DNA from: Syntrophaceae bacterium
Lineage (GTDB): Bacteria; Desulfobacterota; Syntrophia; Syntrophales; Smithellaceae
DNA length: 64,000 nt
Reading direction: 5' to 3'
NCBI GenBank assembly: GCA_018436925.1
Contig: JAHDKI010000015.1
Span: 62,001-126,000, forward strand
Below are positions 25,988 to 34,575 of the stretch, piece by piece. The translations under genes and the position numbers were made by a program. The notes below the pieces were generated by a model. That model ran no database searches. It was not told the origin of the DNA and saw only the letters and a list, made by a program, of their open reading frames with translations. Positions within the stretch are counted from its first letter, which is position 1, and each line of letters starts with the position of its first letter.

Positions 25988-27217
25988 ATGAAAGTTTTGG
26001 TGACGGGCGCAAAGGGGTTTATCGGGAAAAACCTAACAGTGGCCCTTGAGCGGCGCACTGGTTTCGAAGTCATCCCCTTCGATTTGAGAGATCCGGGAAA
26101 CGTTTTGGAAACAGGGTTGGCCGAAGCGGATGCCGTTGTTCATCTGGCGGGCATCAACCGTCCGGATAAAACCGACGCGTACGATGCCGGAAACGCCGAA
26201 TTCACAAGGCATTTGTGCGAAAGGCTGATGGCTTTCGGTCGCAGCCCCCATATCCTTTTTTCATCATCCGTACAGGCGGCGCTTGACAATCCTTACGGCT
26301 TGAGCAAGCGCAAGGCCGAAGAGATTCTTCTTTCATACGCAAAGCAAACAGGTGCGGCCGTTTCAATCTTTCGGCTGACGAATGTTTTCGGTAAGTGGAG
26401 TCGTCCCCATTATAATTCCGTCGTCGCCACATTCTGCCACAACATCGCCCGCAACGAGCCCATTGCCATATCGGATCCGTCCCGCGAGCTGGACTTGGTA
26501 TACATTGATGATGTGGTCGCGTCGTTCCTGGGAGACTTGGAAAGTGTGCCTGCCGGCGGCCGATACCGGCCGGTTGATCCCGTCTATCGAGTATCATTGG
26601 GCGCGCTGGCCGAAACCCTGCGCTCGTTTCGGGCGGAAAGGGAGACGCTGACGCTTCCCGATCTGGGCGCCCCTTTCATCCGCAAGCTTTATGCGACTTA
26701 CCTTTCTTATTTGCCCGAGCGCGAGTTCGCCTATCGGCTGACTGAGAAAACCGACAACCGGGGCGAACTGGCCGAACTTCTGAAATCGACGCAGTCCGGC
26801 CAGATGTTCGTTTCCCGCACAAGGCCCGGCATCACTCGTGGGCATCACTATCATGACACGAAAGTCGAGAAGTTCATCGTCGTGTCGGGGGAGGCGGTCA
26901 TTCGGTTCAGAAAGATCGAAACAGAAGCAGGTTCAAGGCTCAAGGTTCAAGGTTCAAGTGATGAAGAGAAAGAAGAAAAAAGTTCAGAGGTCGGAGATCG
27001 GGGGGCAGAGGGCAGAGATCAGAGATCAGAAGTCGGAGATCGTGAGCCCCAGATCATCGAGTATCGTGTGAGTGGAGATGAGTTTACGGTGGTCGATATT
27101 CCGCCCGGTTATACCCACTCCATTGAAAATATCGGTCAAACCGATTTGATCGTGCTTTTCTGGGCCTGCGAGATTTTTGATCCCGGGAAACCGGATACGT
27201 TTGCTGAGATAGTTTAA
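25988..27217 (+). CDS. capF: UDP-2-acetamido-2,6-dideoxy-hexulose reductase (CapF/FnlB/WbjC) with an in-frame repeat insert
   Basis: 409 residues from ATG 25988; the frame is open further upstream only because the heptamer array lacks stops. The N-terminal SDR domain has VLVTGAKGFIGKNL, HLAGINRPD and NPYGLSKRKAEE (YxxxK-type site). The C-terminal cupin has TRGHHYHDTKVEKFIVVSGEA and DIPPGYTHSIENIG. Known CapF proteins are about 369 residues; the roughly 40 extra residues here lie in a cupin loop and are encoded by heptamer repeats (26930-27044), giving a charged Glu/Arg/Asp/Gly-rich loop with SEVGDR twice. The stop codon TAA lies inside the next repeat. Confidence 0.92.
   Translation: MKVLVTGAKGFIGKNLTVALERRTGFEVIPFDLRDPGNVLETGLAEADAVVHLAGINRPDKTDAYDAGNAEFTRHLCERLMAFGRSPHILFSSSVQAALDNPYGLSKRKAEEILLSYAKQTGAAVSIFRLTNVFGKWSRPHYNSVVATFCHNIARNEPIAISDPSRELDLVYIDDVVASFLGDLESVPAGGRYRPVDPVYRVSLGALAETLRSFRAERETLTLPDLGAPFIRKLYATYLSYLPEREFAYRLTEKTDNRGELAELLKSTQSGQMFVSRTRPGITRGHHYHDTKVEKFIVVSGEAVIRFRKIETEAGSRLKVQGSSDEEKEEKSSEVGDRGAEGRDQRSEVGDREPQIIEYRVSGDEFTVVDIPPGYTHSIENIGQTDLIVLFWACEIFDPGKPDTFAEIV
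26930..27044 (+). repeat. heptamer repeat insert within capF
   Basis: Four units of GGTTCAA/GGCTCAA (26930-26957), a 24-nt purine-rich link, then nine units of the RRTCAGA family (26982-27044). The total leaves the capF frame open, and the flanking protein sequence resumes exactly as expected for CapF cupins (IIEYRVSGDE). This marks a secondary in-frame insertion between two beta strands. Confidence 0.9.
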
Positions 27218-27240
27218 AGTTTCATGTTTAAAGTTTGAGG
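27211..27240 (+). repeat. heptamer repeat at capF 3' end, left arm flanking the four-helix-bundle gene
   Basis: Units of the GTTTAAA/GTTTCAT family start at the last codons of capF and provide its TAA stop (27215-27217). The segment GTTTCATGTTTAA at 27219 is repeated in reverse complement at 27742-27754, so it forms one arm of an inverted pair around the small gene at 27283. Confidence 0.85.
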
Positions 27241-27282
27241 TTTTGTCGTCAATTAGCGAAATGATATGAAAGGCTATAAAAG

Positions 27283-27720
27283 ATGGCTACGATTCGATGC
27301 TTTGAAGACATCAAATCCTGGCAGAGAAGTCGAGAACTGGTTCGAGAAATTTACGCGATTTCAAAGACCGGGAAGTTTGCTCAGGATTTCAGTTTAAGGG
27401 ATCAAATAAGGCGCGCGGCCGTATCCATCCTGTCCAATATTGCAGAAGGGTATGAGCGTGGTGGAAAAAAGGAATTCATTCAGTTTCTTTATGTAGCGAA
27501 AGGATCGTGTGCTGAAACGCGGTCACAGCTTTATGTGGCTTTGGATCAGGAATATCTATCTCCTGAACAGTTCGATAGCTTGTCTGAACTGTGCAAGACG
27601 GTAAGTAAACTGCTTGCAGGGATGATTGAATATCTGAAGAAAACATCCTTTGAAGGAATGAAATTTAAATCTGAAACAGTAGTAGCTGAACACGACGTCC
27701 ATGAAGAATACAGCGAATAA
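27283..27720 (+). CDS. four-helix bundle protein (23S rRNA intervening-sequence protein family, IVP-like)
   Basis: 145 residues, slightly longer than the usual ~120. The family signature is clear: FEDIKSWQRSRELVREIY at the start, SLRDQIRRAAVSILSNIAEGYERG in the middle and FLYVAKGSCAETRSQLYVALD later. Members are all-helical and of unknown biochemical function; the family was first seen encoded in 23S rRNA intervening sequences and is widely scattered. Here it interrupts the capF-capG pair between inverted heptamer arrays. AAAGG lies upstream of the ATG. No catalytic residues are recognised. Confidence 0.85.
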   Translation: MATIRCFEDIKSWQRSRELVREIYAISKTGKFAQDFSLRDQIRRAAVSILSNIAEGYERGGKKEFIQFLYVAKGSCAETRSQLYVALDQEYLSPEQFDSLSELCKTVSKLLAGMIEYLKKTSFEGMKFKSETVVAEHDVHEEYSE

Positions 27721-27725
27721 AATAT

Positions 27726-27754
27726 CTTGAAACTTTAAACATTAAACATGAAAC
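27726..27754 (-). repeat. heptamer repeat, right inverted arm flanking the four-helix-bundle gene
   Basis: Units read AACTTTA/AACATTA on the + strand, which is the reverse complement of the GTTTAAA family. Reverse-complemented, it starts GTTTCATGTTTAA, the same 13 bases found at 27219-27231. It begins 6 nt after the stop of the four-helix-bundle gene. Confidence 0.85.
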
Positions 27755-27774
27755 TAGTCAATGGAGCGAAGCCC

Positions 27775-28893
27775 ATGAAAGTCACCACCATCCTCGGTAC
27801 AAGGCCTGAAATTATTCGTCTGTCGCGCGTGATGGCGGCGCTGGACCGTTATTGCGAGCACACCGTTGTTCACACGGGCCAGAACTACGACTATGAGCTC
27901 AACCAGATCTTCTTCGACGATCTGGGCATCCGCAAGCCGGATGCTTTTCTCGAGGCGGCGGGCGCAACGCCTTGTGAAACCGTCGGTCTGGTGATCGGCC
28001 GAGCCGAAAAAGCCCTTCAGGACATTCGGCCCGAAGCGGTGCTGATTCTCGGCGATACCAACAGCTGCCTTGCCGCTTACGCGGCCAAACGGCTTAAGAT
28101 TCCGGTTTTTCATATGGAGGCGGGGAACCGCTGCTTCGATGAGCGTGTTCCGGAGGAGATCAACCGCCGGATGATCGATTCCATCAGTGACATCAATTTG
28201 CCCTACAGTAACATTGCCAGGGAATATCTGTTGCGCGAGGGTCTGCCGCCGGAGCGCGTCATCAAAACCGGGTCGCCGATGTATGAAGTGCTCCACCATT
28301 ACCTGCCCAAAATTCATGCCGCCGATGTGCTTGCGCGTCTGAATCTTCGACCGCGAGGCTTTTTTCTGGTCAGTTGCCATCGCGAGGAAAATATCGATGA
28401 TCCGGCGCAGTTTGAAAGATTCGCGGCTTTAATCAACGCGCTGCCCGGCCGCTTTGCCCTTCCGGTGATATTGTCGGCCCATCCACGGACGCAAAAGCGC
28501 ATCGAGCAATCCGGAATGTCGCTGCATCCGTCGGTAAAGATCCTCAAACCGCTGGGGTTTTTCGATTACGTTCATCTGCAGCTGACCGCCAGAGCGACAT
28601 TGTCCGACAGCGGAACAATCACGGAGGAATCCTCCATTCTGAATTTTCCCGCGCTCAATATTCGTGAATCGCATGAACGGCCCGAAGGGATGGAAGAGGG
28701 GGCCGTGATGATGACGGGCCTGAATCCCGACCGTGTTTTTGCCGTCATCGGCATTCTCGACAAACAGGAATCCGGCGAGAGAAGAACGCTCCGTCCGCCC
28801 GGGGATTACACCGTCCCGAATGTTTCGGAAAAAATCGTCCGCATTATTTTAAGCTACACGGATTACGTCAACCGGGTCGTGTGGAAAAAATGA
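27775..28893 (+). CDS. capG: UDP-N-acetyl sugar 2-epimerase (CapG/FnlC/WbjD), forms UDP-L-FucNAc
   Basis: 372 residues from ATG 27775, preceded by GGAG; an in-frame ATG at 27748 falls inside the heptamer repeat and is rejected. VTTILGTRPEIIRLSRV is the family N-terminus, VVHTGQNYDYELNQIFFDDLGI follows, and HMEAGNRCFDERVPEEINRR, SCHREENID and LSDSGTITEESSIL are the UDP-GlcNAc 2-epimerase hallmarks; the CapG/FnlC subgroup is indicated by context. It completes UDP-N-acetyl-L-fucosamine synthesis. Confidence 0.92.
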   Translation: MKVTTILGTRPEIIRLSRVMAALDRYCEHTVVHTGQNYDYELNQIFFDDLGIRKPDAFLEAAGATPCETVGLVIGRAEKALQDIRPEAVLILGDTNSCLAAYAAKRLKIPVFHMEAGNRCFDERVPEEINRRMIDSISDINLPYSNIAREYLLREGLPPERVIKTGSPMYEVLHHYLPKIHAADVLARLNLRPRGFFLVSCHREENIDDPAQFERFAALINALPGRFALPVILSAHPRTQKRIEQSGMSLHPSVKILKPLGFFDYVHLQLTARATLSDSGTITEESSILNFPALNIRESHERPEGMEEGAVMMTGLNPDRVFAVIGILDKQESGERRTLRPPGDYTVPNVSEKIVRIILSYTDYVNRVVWKK

Positions 28894-28895
28894 TA

Positions 28896-28995
28896 AGTTT
28901 AAGGTTGAATGTTAAAAGTTAAAAGCGCTCATTAAAAATACTTGTGAACCTGATCCTCAAAACGTGAAACGTGAAACATGAAACTTGAAACTTAA
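28896..28995. repeat. paired, oppositely oriented heptamer arrays between capG and the wbuB-like gene
   Basis: The left part (about 28897-28925) has GTTTAAG/GTTAAAA units reading forward; the right part (28959-28995) has AACGTGA/AACTTGA units, the reverse-complement type. They face each other across ~33 nt with no gene, the same geometry as around the four-helix-bundle gene but without cargo. The right array ends 2-3 nt before the next ATG, so no Shine-Dalgarno sequence is visible for that gene. Confidence 0.85.
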
Positions 28996-28997
28996 CG

Positions 28998-30227
28998 ATG
29001 CGCATCCTTTTATTAACTCAATGGTTTCAACCCGAGGTCATGCTCAAGGGGCTGCCTTTTGCCAAGGCGCTGGCGGCTCGCGGCCATGACGTGGAGGTGG
29101 TCACCGGCTTCCCCAACTATCCCGGGGGCAGGATTTATCCGGGCTACCGCCTGCGGATGCACCAGAAAGAAATGATGGACGGCATTTCCGTTCATCGTGT
29201 CTGGCTTTATCCCAGCCACGACCGCTCAGCCCCCCGGCGGATTCTCAATTATTGCTCTTTTGCCCTCAGTGTCCTGATTTTTACGCCCTGGATCATTAAG
29301 AAGAAGCCAGATGTGATTTATGTCTACAACCTGGTGACGCTGGGCGCGGTGGCGTTTATGCTTCGCCGATTGTGGGGTTGCAGGGTTCTAATGGACATTC
29401 AGGATCTGTGGCCGGAATCGGTGGCCGGATCGGGAATGATGAATAATGCTTTTTTCCTGGAGCGACTGACGCGCTTTTGCAACCGGATTTACTGCGGCGC
29501 CGATGCGCTGGCGGTTCTGTCTCCGGGTTTTAAGAATAATTTGATCGCAAGAGGCCTTTCGCAGGAGAAAGTCGACGTCGTCTACAACTGGTGCGATGAA
29601 GAAAGCCTGGCTCGCGACGTGCCGGGGGACGTCTTAAGAAACGATTTGGCGCTCGCCGGAAAATTTGTTGTTTTGTTTGCCGGAACAATGGGCGCGCAGC
29701 AAGGGTTGGATGCCGTTTTGGAAGCGGCGGCCCTCTGCCTGGGAAGATTTCCGGATGTCCGGTTCGTTTTGGCGGGCGGCGGAACGGAAAAAGACCGGCT
29801 GGCAAAAAAGGCCGCGGATAAAAAATTGAGCAATGTGATCTTCCTGCCTTTTCGTCCTGCTGAGGCGATGGGCGAAGTCTTCGGACTTGCCGATGCATTA
29901 TTGGTGCACCTGAAGGATGATCCGGTTTTCCGGGTGACGATCCCCTCCAAAACGCAAGCGGGTTTGTTTATGGGCAGGCCTTTGATTATGGCGGTTCAGG
30001 GCGATGCGGCGGAGCTCGTCGCTCAGGCCGGCGCCGGTGTGATTTGCCGGCCGGAAGATCCGGAAGATCTCGTCCGTGCGGTTGGGAAACTGGCGGGTCT
30101 GTCGGCGGATGCGCGCAAACTGTTGGGAGAAAAGGCCCGCCTTTTTTATGAACAGCGCTTGTCTTTGCAGGCGGGCGCGGCGCAATTTGAGGAAGTCTTT
30201 GCGAGAATAGCAGTTGCAGCCGGGTGA
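28998..30227 (+). CDS. GT4 glycosyltransferase, WbuB-like (probable L-FucNAc transferase)
   Basis: 409 residues, the WbuB length. The N-terminus MRILLLTQWFQPE, then VVTGFPNYPGGRIYPGYR and WLYPSHDRS are strongly characteristic of WbuB-type enzymes, which transfer FucNAc in O-antigen clusters. DIQDLWPES, LFAGTMGAQQGLD and VTIPSKTQAGLFMGRP complete the GT-B signature. Next to capEFG, a role in FucNAc addition is a reasonable inference. The start abuts a heptamer repeat and lacks a clear ribosome site. Confidence 0.85.
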   Translation: MRILLLTQWFQPEVMLKGLPFAKALAARGHDVEVVTGFPNYPGGRIYPGYRLRMHQKEMMDGISVHRVWLYPSHDRSAPRRILNYCSFALSVLIFTPWIIKKKPDVIYVYNLVTLGAVAFMLRRLWGCRVLMDIQDLWPESVAGSGMMNNAFFLERLTRFCNRIYCGADALAVLSPGFKNNLIARGLSQEKVDVVYNWCDEESLARDVPGDVLRNDLALAGKFVVLFAGTMGAQQGLDAVLEAAALCLGRFPDVRFVLAGGGTEKDRLAKKAADKKLSNVIFLPFRPAEAMGEVFGLADALLVHLKDDPVFRVTIPSKTQAGLFMGRPLIMAVQGDAAELVAQAGAGVICRPEDPEDLVRAVGKLAGLSADARKLLGEKARLFYEQRLSLQAGAAQFEEVFARIAVAAG

Positions 30228-30283
30228 AAATCATATTAAAAGAAAAACGCGTCAGGTAATGCATTTTAACCCGGAGAGATCTG

Positions 30284-30934
30284 ATGATCGAAGAAGCGCC
30301 GGTTGTGATTTATGGTGCAGGAGGATTCGGAAGAGAAGTCGCATGGCTTGCCGAATCCTGTCAAATTTCCGGCAGGCCCGTTCGGGTGGTCTGTTTTGTC
30401 GATGATCAAATCACGGGAGAAATCCATTCAATTCCCGTATTGTCGTTGCCGGAAGCGGTAAGTCGCTTTGCCGGCGTGCCGATGGTTTGCGGCATCGGAA
30501 ACCCGAAAATTCGAGAAGCAGCGGTCAAGAAAGCCCAAGCGGCGGGTTTTGACTTCGCATCGCTTTTGCATCAAAACACGCAGATGTCCGGCTACGTCAC
30601 CATCGACGAGGGCGCGATTATCTGCGCGGGGAATATTCTGACGACGGATATTCAGATCGGGCGGCATGTTCAGATCAATTTGTCGTGCACGGTTGGACAC
30701 AATGTCGTTATCGGCGATTATGCGACGCTGGCTCCGGGCGTTCATGTCTCGGGAAACGTGCATATCGGAAAAAGAGCCTACATCGGTTCCGGAGCCGTTT
30801 TACTAAACGGCACCAATGAGCACCCTTTGACGATCGGCGATGATGCCGTCGTCGGCGCAGGAGCCTGCGTGACCAAATCCGTGCCTTCGGGAACCACCTG
30901 CTGCGGCGTTCCGGCAAAGCCCGTTCAGTATTAA
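30284..30934 (+). CDS. NeuD/PglD-like sugar O- or N-acyltransferase (left-handed beta helix)
   Basis: 216 residues. The N-terminal Rossmann-like part has VVIYGAGGFGREVAWLAE; from about residue 95 hexapeptide repeats follow (GYVTIDEGAIICAGNIL, IGRHVQINLSCTVGHNVVIGDYATLAPGVHVSGNVHIG), with the catalytic His in TVGHNV. The C-terminus GVPAKPVQY is typical. It transfers an acetyl group to a (nucleotide) sugar. A CCGGAGAG site precedes the ATG. The acceptor might be an amino sugar from the DegT enzyme at 40494, but this is only contextual. Confidence 0.85.
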   Translation: MIEEAPVVIYGAGGFGREVAWLAESCQISGRPVRVVCFVDDQITGEIHSIPVLSLPEAVSRFAGVPMVCGIGNPKIREAAVKKAQAAGFDFASLLHQNTQMSGYVTIDEGAIICAGNILTTDIQIGRHVQINLSCTVGHNVVIGDYATLAPGVHVSGNVHIGKRAYIGSGAVLLNGTNEHPLTIGDDAVVGAGACVTKSVPSGTTCCGVPAKPVQY

Positions 30935-31001
30935 AAACCGTTTAGCCTCCGCTCACGATTTTCCGGTCTTAAAAGAGGAATTTTAAAGCAGCATGCCGCC
31001 G

Positions 31002-31071
31002 ACTCAAAACTTTAAACTTAAAACTCAAAACTTAGAACTTTAAACTTTAAACTTTAAACTTTAAACTTACT
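31002..31071 (-). repeat. heptamer array before wzx (ACTTTAA type, reverse orientation)
   Basis: Ten units in unbroken 7-nt phase, mostly ACTTTAA with ACTCAAA, ACTTAAA and ACTTAGA variants; four successive units are identical. It ends about 14 nt before the start of the flippase gene, leaving no recognisable Shine-Dalgarno sequence there. Confidence 0.9.
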
Positions 31072-31085
31072 CCCCATACCGCTAG

Positions 31086-32624
31086 ATGCCGAATCAGCAA
31101 AGCCAGTATATCAAAAATACACTTGCCAATCTGCTTTCCAATGCCGTCGTGGTCATGCTTTTTCTGGTGACCACGCCGTTTTTGATCCGATGGCTGGGAG
31201 AGGCGCAATACGGTCTGTATCGAGTGGGTCTGGTATCGCTTGTGGGCTATTCCATGCTTCTGAACATGGGATTTGGAACGGCTGAGCGCCGGTATTTTTC
31301 CGAGGCTCTGCATGCAAAGCGATTTGACGAGGGCAATGAGGTGCTCAGTGTCGCCTATACCTTTCATGGCGTCCAATGCGCCCTTGTCTTTGCCGTATTC
31401 ATGACGGCGCTGTACTGGCTGCCGCCGATCGTCAATACCCCGCCGCAGTATCTCTGGGCTTTCCGGTCGGTGATCTTCGCCTCAGGCGTTTATGTGTGCT
31501 GTCTGTTTCTCATCAGCCCGCTTCGGGCGATTGTGATGTCTTGCGCCCGATACGACCTCAACGATTTCAGCGATCTGGCTTTTCGCGCCGTGCTGCTTGC
31601 AGGCGGGATGGCTTTAATCTATTTCTGGCGTCCCAGTCTTTACGCTTTAACCGCCTCCTGCTTGATCGGCGCGGCCGTCATCACCGGTTTGATGATCCGG
31701 TTCAGCAGGCGCGTGTATGGCGCCATGCAAATCCGTTTCGGCCGCTGGGACGCGTCTCTGTTTCGGAAAATGTTCGGCTTCGGGCGTTATGCGATGATGA
31801 TGGTTGTCGGCGCCATGGCGCTTCAGCAATCGCCGGACGTCCTGATTGCGGCCTTTCTGGGGCCTCAGTGGGTTGCGTCCTACGCAGTGGCCGCCATACT
31901 GATATCGCAGCTCAGGGCGATTGCGAATGCTTTCGCCGGTCCCTTGTTCCCAATTGCCAGCAGACTGAAAGCCGCGAGCGACGCAGCCGGGCTCAACACG
32001 CTGCTTCTGGAGGGAACACGCCGCAGTCTTTGGGCATGGGGCGCTCTGGTCTGTCCGGTTGTGGCCTTTTCCGGAGACATGCTTTCCGCCTGGGTAGGCG
32101 CACAGTACGCATCGAGTTTTCTGCTGGTGTGGATTCTCGTTTTGGGAGATTTCGGCTCGGCTCTGCACTACACATCCAGCCATATTCTGACCGCCGTCGG
32201 ATCGATCAAGTGGCTGGGTTACTCGCATCTGACATTTTCCGCTGTGTCGATTGCCGCAATGGTCCTGATATTGGGCTTTACCTCTTACGGGATCACCGGC
32301 GTCGTCTGGGCGCTTGCCGTTCCGACATTTATTCGGGGCGGCATTATCGTGCCTGTTTATGCCTGCCTGCAACTGAAAATTCGTCCCTGGACCTTTTATG
32401 TCTATAATGTTTTGCCCTGTCTGCTTTATCTGGCGGCGGGAATTGCTGTCTGCCGGGCCGTCCGCTTCTGGATTTCGCCGGTCGAGCTTGTGCCGGTGCT
32501 TGCGGTGATGGCCCTGTGCGCCGGCGCAATTGCTCTTGGAGGCTTATGGGGCATGCTTTCAAAAAGCGAAAGGCGGCGGCTTTTCAATCTGGTTGTATCG
32601 ATTAAAAGGAATTTTATCGGATGA
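31086..32624 (+). CDS. wzx: Wzx-type polysaccharide flippase (MATE/MOP superfamily)
   Basis: 512 residues with about 14 hydrophobic helices spread along the whole length. The N-terminus NTLANLLSNAVVVMLFLVTTPFLIRWLG and GLYRVGLVSLVGYSMLLNMG have the character of oligosaccharide flippases. It moves undecaprenyl-linked repeat units across the inner membrane. The stop overlaps the next ATG by 4 nt. A second, unrelated-looking flippase is at 48292. Confidence 0.85.
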   Translation: MPNQQSQYIKNTLANLLSNAVVVMLFLVTTPFLIRWLGEAQYGLYRVGLVSLVGYSMLLNMGFGTAERRYFSEALHAKRFDEGNEVLSVAYTFHGVQCALVFAVFMTALYWLPPIVNTPPQYLWAFRSVIFASGVYVCCLFLISPLRAIVMSCARYDLNDFSDLAFRAVLLAGGMALIYFWRPSLYALTASCLIGAAVITGLMIRFSRRVYGAMQIRFGRWDASLFRKMFGFGRYAMMMVVGAMALQQSPDVLIAAFLGPQWVASYAVAAILISQLRAIANAFAGPLFPIASRLKAASDAAGLNTLLLEGTRRSLWAWGALVCPVVAFSGDMLSAWVGAQYASSFLLVWILVLGDFGSALHYTSSHILTAVGSIKWLGYSHLTFSAVSIAAMVLILGFTSYGITGVVWALAVPTFIRGGIIVPVYACLQLKIRPWTFYVYNVLPCLLYLAAGIAVCRAVRFWISPVELVPVLAVMALCAGAIALGGLWGMLSKSERRRLFNLVVSIKRNFIG

Positions 32625-33772
32625 AACAGTCTTGCCTTTCCGAAGCGGATATCCTCTGCTACTTCACCAATATGCCGACGCCGCGGATGCAGAAGATTGT
32701 CCGCGCCGCCTCGAAACAGGGGCGGGTGTGCGTCATCTACTGGAAGCGCTCTGCTATGGAATTCCAAAGCGGCCTTTCCGACTGCGCGGCGGAAATTCCG
32801 GTTGCGGCCTCCTTTCTGAATAACCGGGGCCTTTGCCGGATTCTGGCCTTTCTGATTTTTGCCTGGAAATCCTGGCGGCTTTTGCGAGGCGGAAAAAATG
32901 CGCGCATTGTTTATGTGAACTATCTTGATGTTTTGCTCATTGCGGCCTTCGCTTTCCGGAAACGCAAGGCGAAGTTCATTTACGGCATCGGCGATTTGTC
33001 GCCGGCGCAATATGGCGGAAGTCCATTAGTCAACAAAGTCGTGCGACGGCTGGAGCAAGCCCTGATGAAACGGGTGAGCGTCCTGATATTATCATCGCCG
33101 TTTTTCTGGAGCGAATACTACGCCGAGATATACCGGGGCGAGTGGCGGCTGATCGAAAACATGCCCCCGGCGCGCACCTGGGAAGGATTCCGTCGCACGC
33201 CGGCCTGCGGGCGCTGGACGGTGGGTTTTATCGGGTGGATTCGCGACCGAAAGCCGATTGAATGTTTGCTTGCGGCCACGGCGGAATTGCGGACGCAGGG
33301 CCGAGATGTTCGCGTTTTTTTCGCCGGTTTCGGGCCCGATGAGGAGCGGCTCAGGAGGCACTGCGCCGGCCGGGATGATGTGACATTCAGCGGCCCCTAC
33401 CAGTACAATCGCGATATTCAGCACCTTTACGAAAAGGTCGATATCGTCTTTTCCGTTTTCGACATCGACGTGGCCAACAGCAAAATCCTCATGCCGAATC
33501 GGTTTTATGAGGCCATTATTGCCGGACTGCCGATCATGGTTGCGCGCGACACCATGCTGGCCGATCGGGTTGAAAAGCTTGGCACGGGGTATGTGGTGGA
33601 TTATTTATCTCAAGACGACATGAAGGCCGCGATTCTCAGTTGGATCGAACAAGACGCCAAGGCAAAGTGCATTGCAGCCGCGCTTGAGCGGATAGATCAA
33701 GCGGCCTATTTCTATGATTCCTATGAACCGGTCTTGTCGGAGATCTTTTCTATCGGAGGGGGGCGCGTGTGA
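32621..33772 (+). CDS. GT4-like glycosyltransferase
   Basis: 383 residues. The donor-binding half is recognisable: TVGFIGWIRDRKPIECLLAA, VFFAGFGPDEERLRRH, VTFSGPYQYNRDIQHLYEKVD and PNRFYEAIIAGLPIMVA, the last being a shortened GT4 E..AAG motif. The N-terminal half diverges from well-known families. It is coupled by ATGA overlaps on both sides to wzx and to the initiating transferase. Confidence 0.75.
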   Translation: MKQSCLSEADILCYFTNMPTPRMQKIVRAASKQGRVCVIYWKRSAMEFQSGLSDCAAEIPVAASFLNNRGLCRILAFLIFAWKSWRLLRGGKNARIVYVNYLDVLLIAAFAFRKRKAKFIYGIGDLSPAQYGGSPLVNKVVRRLEQALMKRVSVLILSSPFFWSEYYAEIYRGEWRLIENMPPARTWEGFRRTPACGRWTVGFIGWIRDRKPIECLLAATAELRTQGRDVRVFFAGFGPDEERLRRHCAGRDDVTFSGPYQYNRDIQHLYEKVDIVFSVFDIDVANSKILMPNRFYEAIIAGLPIMVARDTMLADRVEKLGTGYVVDYLSQDDMKAAILSWIEQDAKAKCIAAALERIDQAAYFYDSYEPVLSEIFSIGGGRV

Positions 33773-34425
33773 CGCACTCTTTTTACCGCCGCCGCGGAAA
33801 GCGGATATTGGATTTTTGCGGCGCGCTGTCGGCTTTAATTGTGCTTGGGCCGCTTCTGGTTGGGCTTGCGGGATTGATCCGATGCAAACTTGGTCCGGGG
33901 GTCGTATTCGGTCAGAAAAGACCGGGGCTTCATGAAAAAATCTTCACGATTTTTAAGTTTCGCACCATGACGAACGAGCGGGATCAAAACGGCAAAATGC
34001 TTCCCGATGAGCAAAGATTAACGCCGCTGGGTGCATTCCTAAGAAAATCGAGCCTCGACGAACTGCCTGAACTCATTAATATTTTGCGGGGCGAGATGAG
34101 CCTGGTCGGCCCGCGTCCGCTGCTTGCGGAGTATCTGCCTTACTACACGGATCGGGAACGTCTGCGCCATAGCGTGCGTCCCGGCATGACCGGTTTGGCT
34201 CAGGTCAGCGGACGGAATTATCTGCCCTGGGACGAAAGACTGGAGGCGGACGCCCGGTATGTCGAAACAATGTCCTTCCGGTTGGACATAAAAATTATTT
34301 TACGAACGGCCCTGCAAGTGATAAGAGCGAAAAACGTCGCGGTGGTCCCGGAGAAAGTCAGTCCTTACCTGTCCCAGTACCGCGAAAATAAAAAAATGAT
34401 CGAAGCCGAAAAATCGGGAGGTTGA
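33769..34425 (+). CDS. small polyprenyl-phosphate sugar-1-phosphate transferase (PglC/WcaJ C-domain family)
   Basis: 218 residues from GTG at 33769. A basic N-terminus (RRRGKRILDFCGAL) leads into a single hydrophobic re-entrant helix, then FTIFKFRTMTNERD, the catalytic SSLDELPELINILRGEMSLVGPRP (Asp-Glu pair) and RPGMTGLAQVSGRN. Members attach the first sugar-phosphate to undecaprenyl phosphate. This is the monotopic minimal form. A second one lies at 41743 and a larger relative starts at 63332. Confidence 0.9.
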   Translation: MTHSFYRRRGKRILDFCGALSALIVLGPLLVGLAGLIRCKLGPGVVFGQKRPGLHEKIFTIFKFRTMTNERDQNGKMLPDEQRLTPLGAFLRKSSLDELPELINILRGEMSLVGPRPLLAEYLPYYTDRERLRHSVRPGMTGLAQVSGRNYLPWDERLEADARYVETMSFRLDIKIILRTALQVIRAKNVAVVPEKVSPYLSQYRENKKMIEAEKSGG

Positions 34426-34575
34426 AATCGGGCCGGAAAGGGTGACCCCGGCTTACTTTAAAAGTTCATGTTTTATGCGATGACGAAGGGAAATCCGCAA
34501 TTCAATTAAAAAAATATTCAGGCATGTTCACCGGAAAGTCGCTTGCCGCTTGCCGGACGTGCGGGAGGATGAAGA

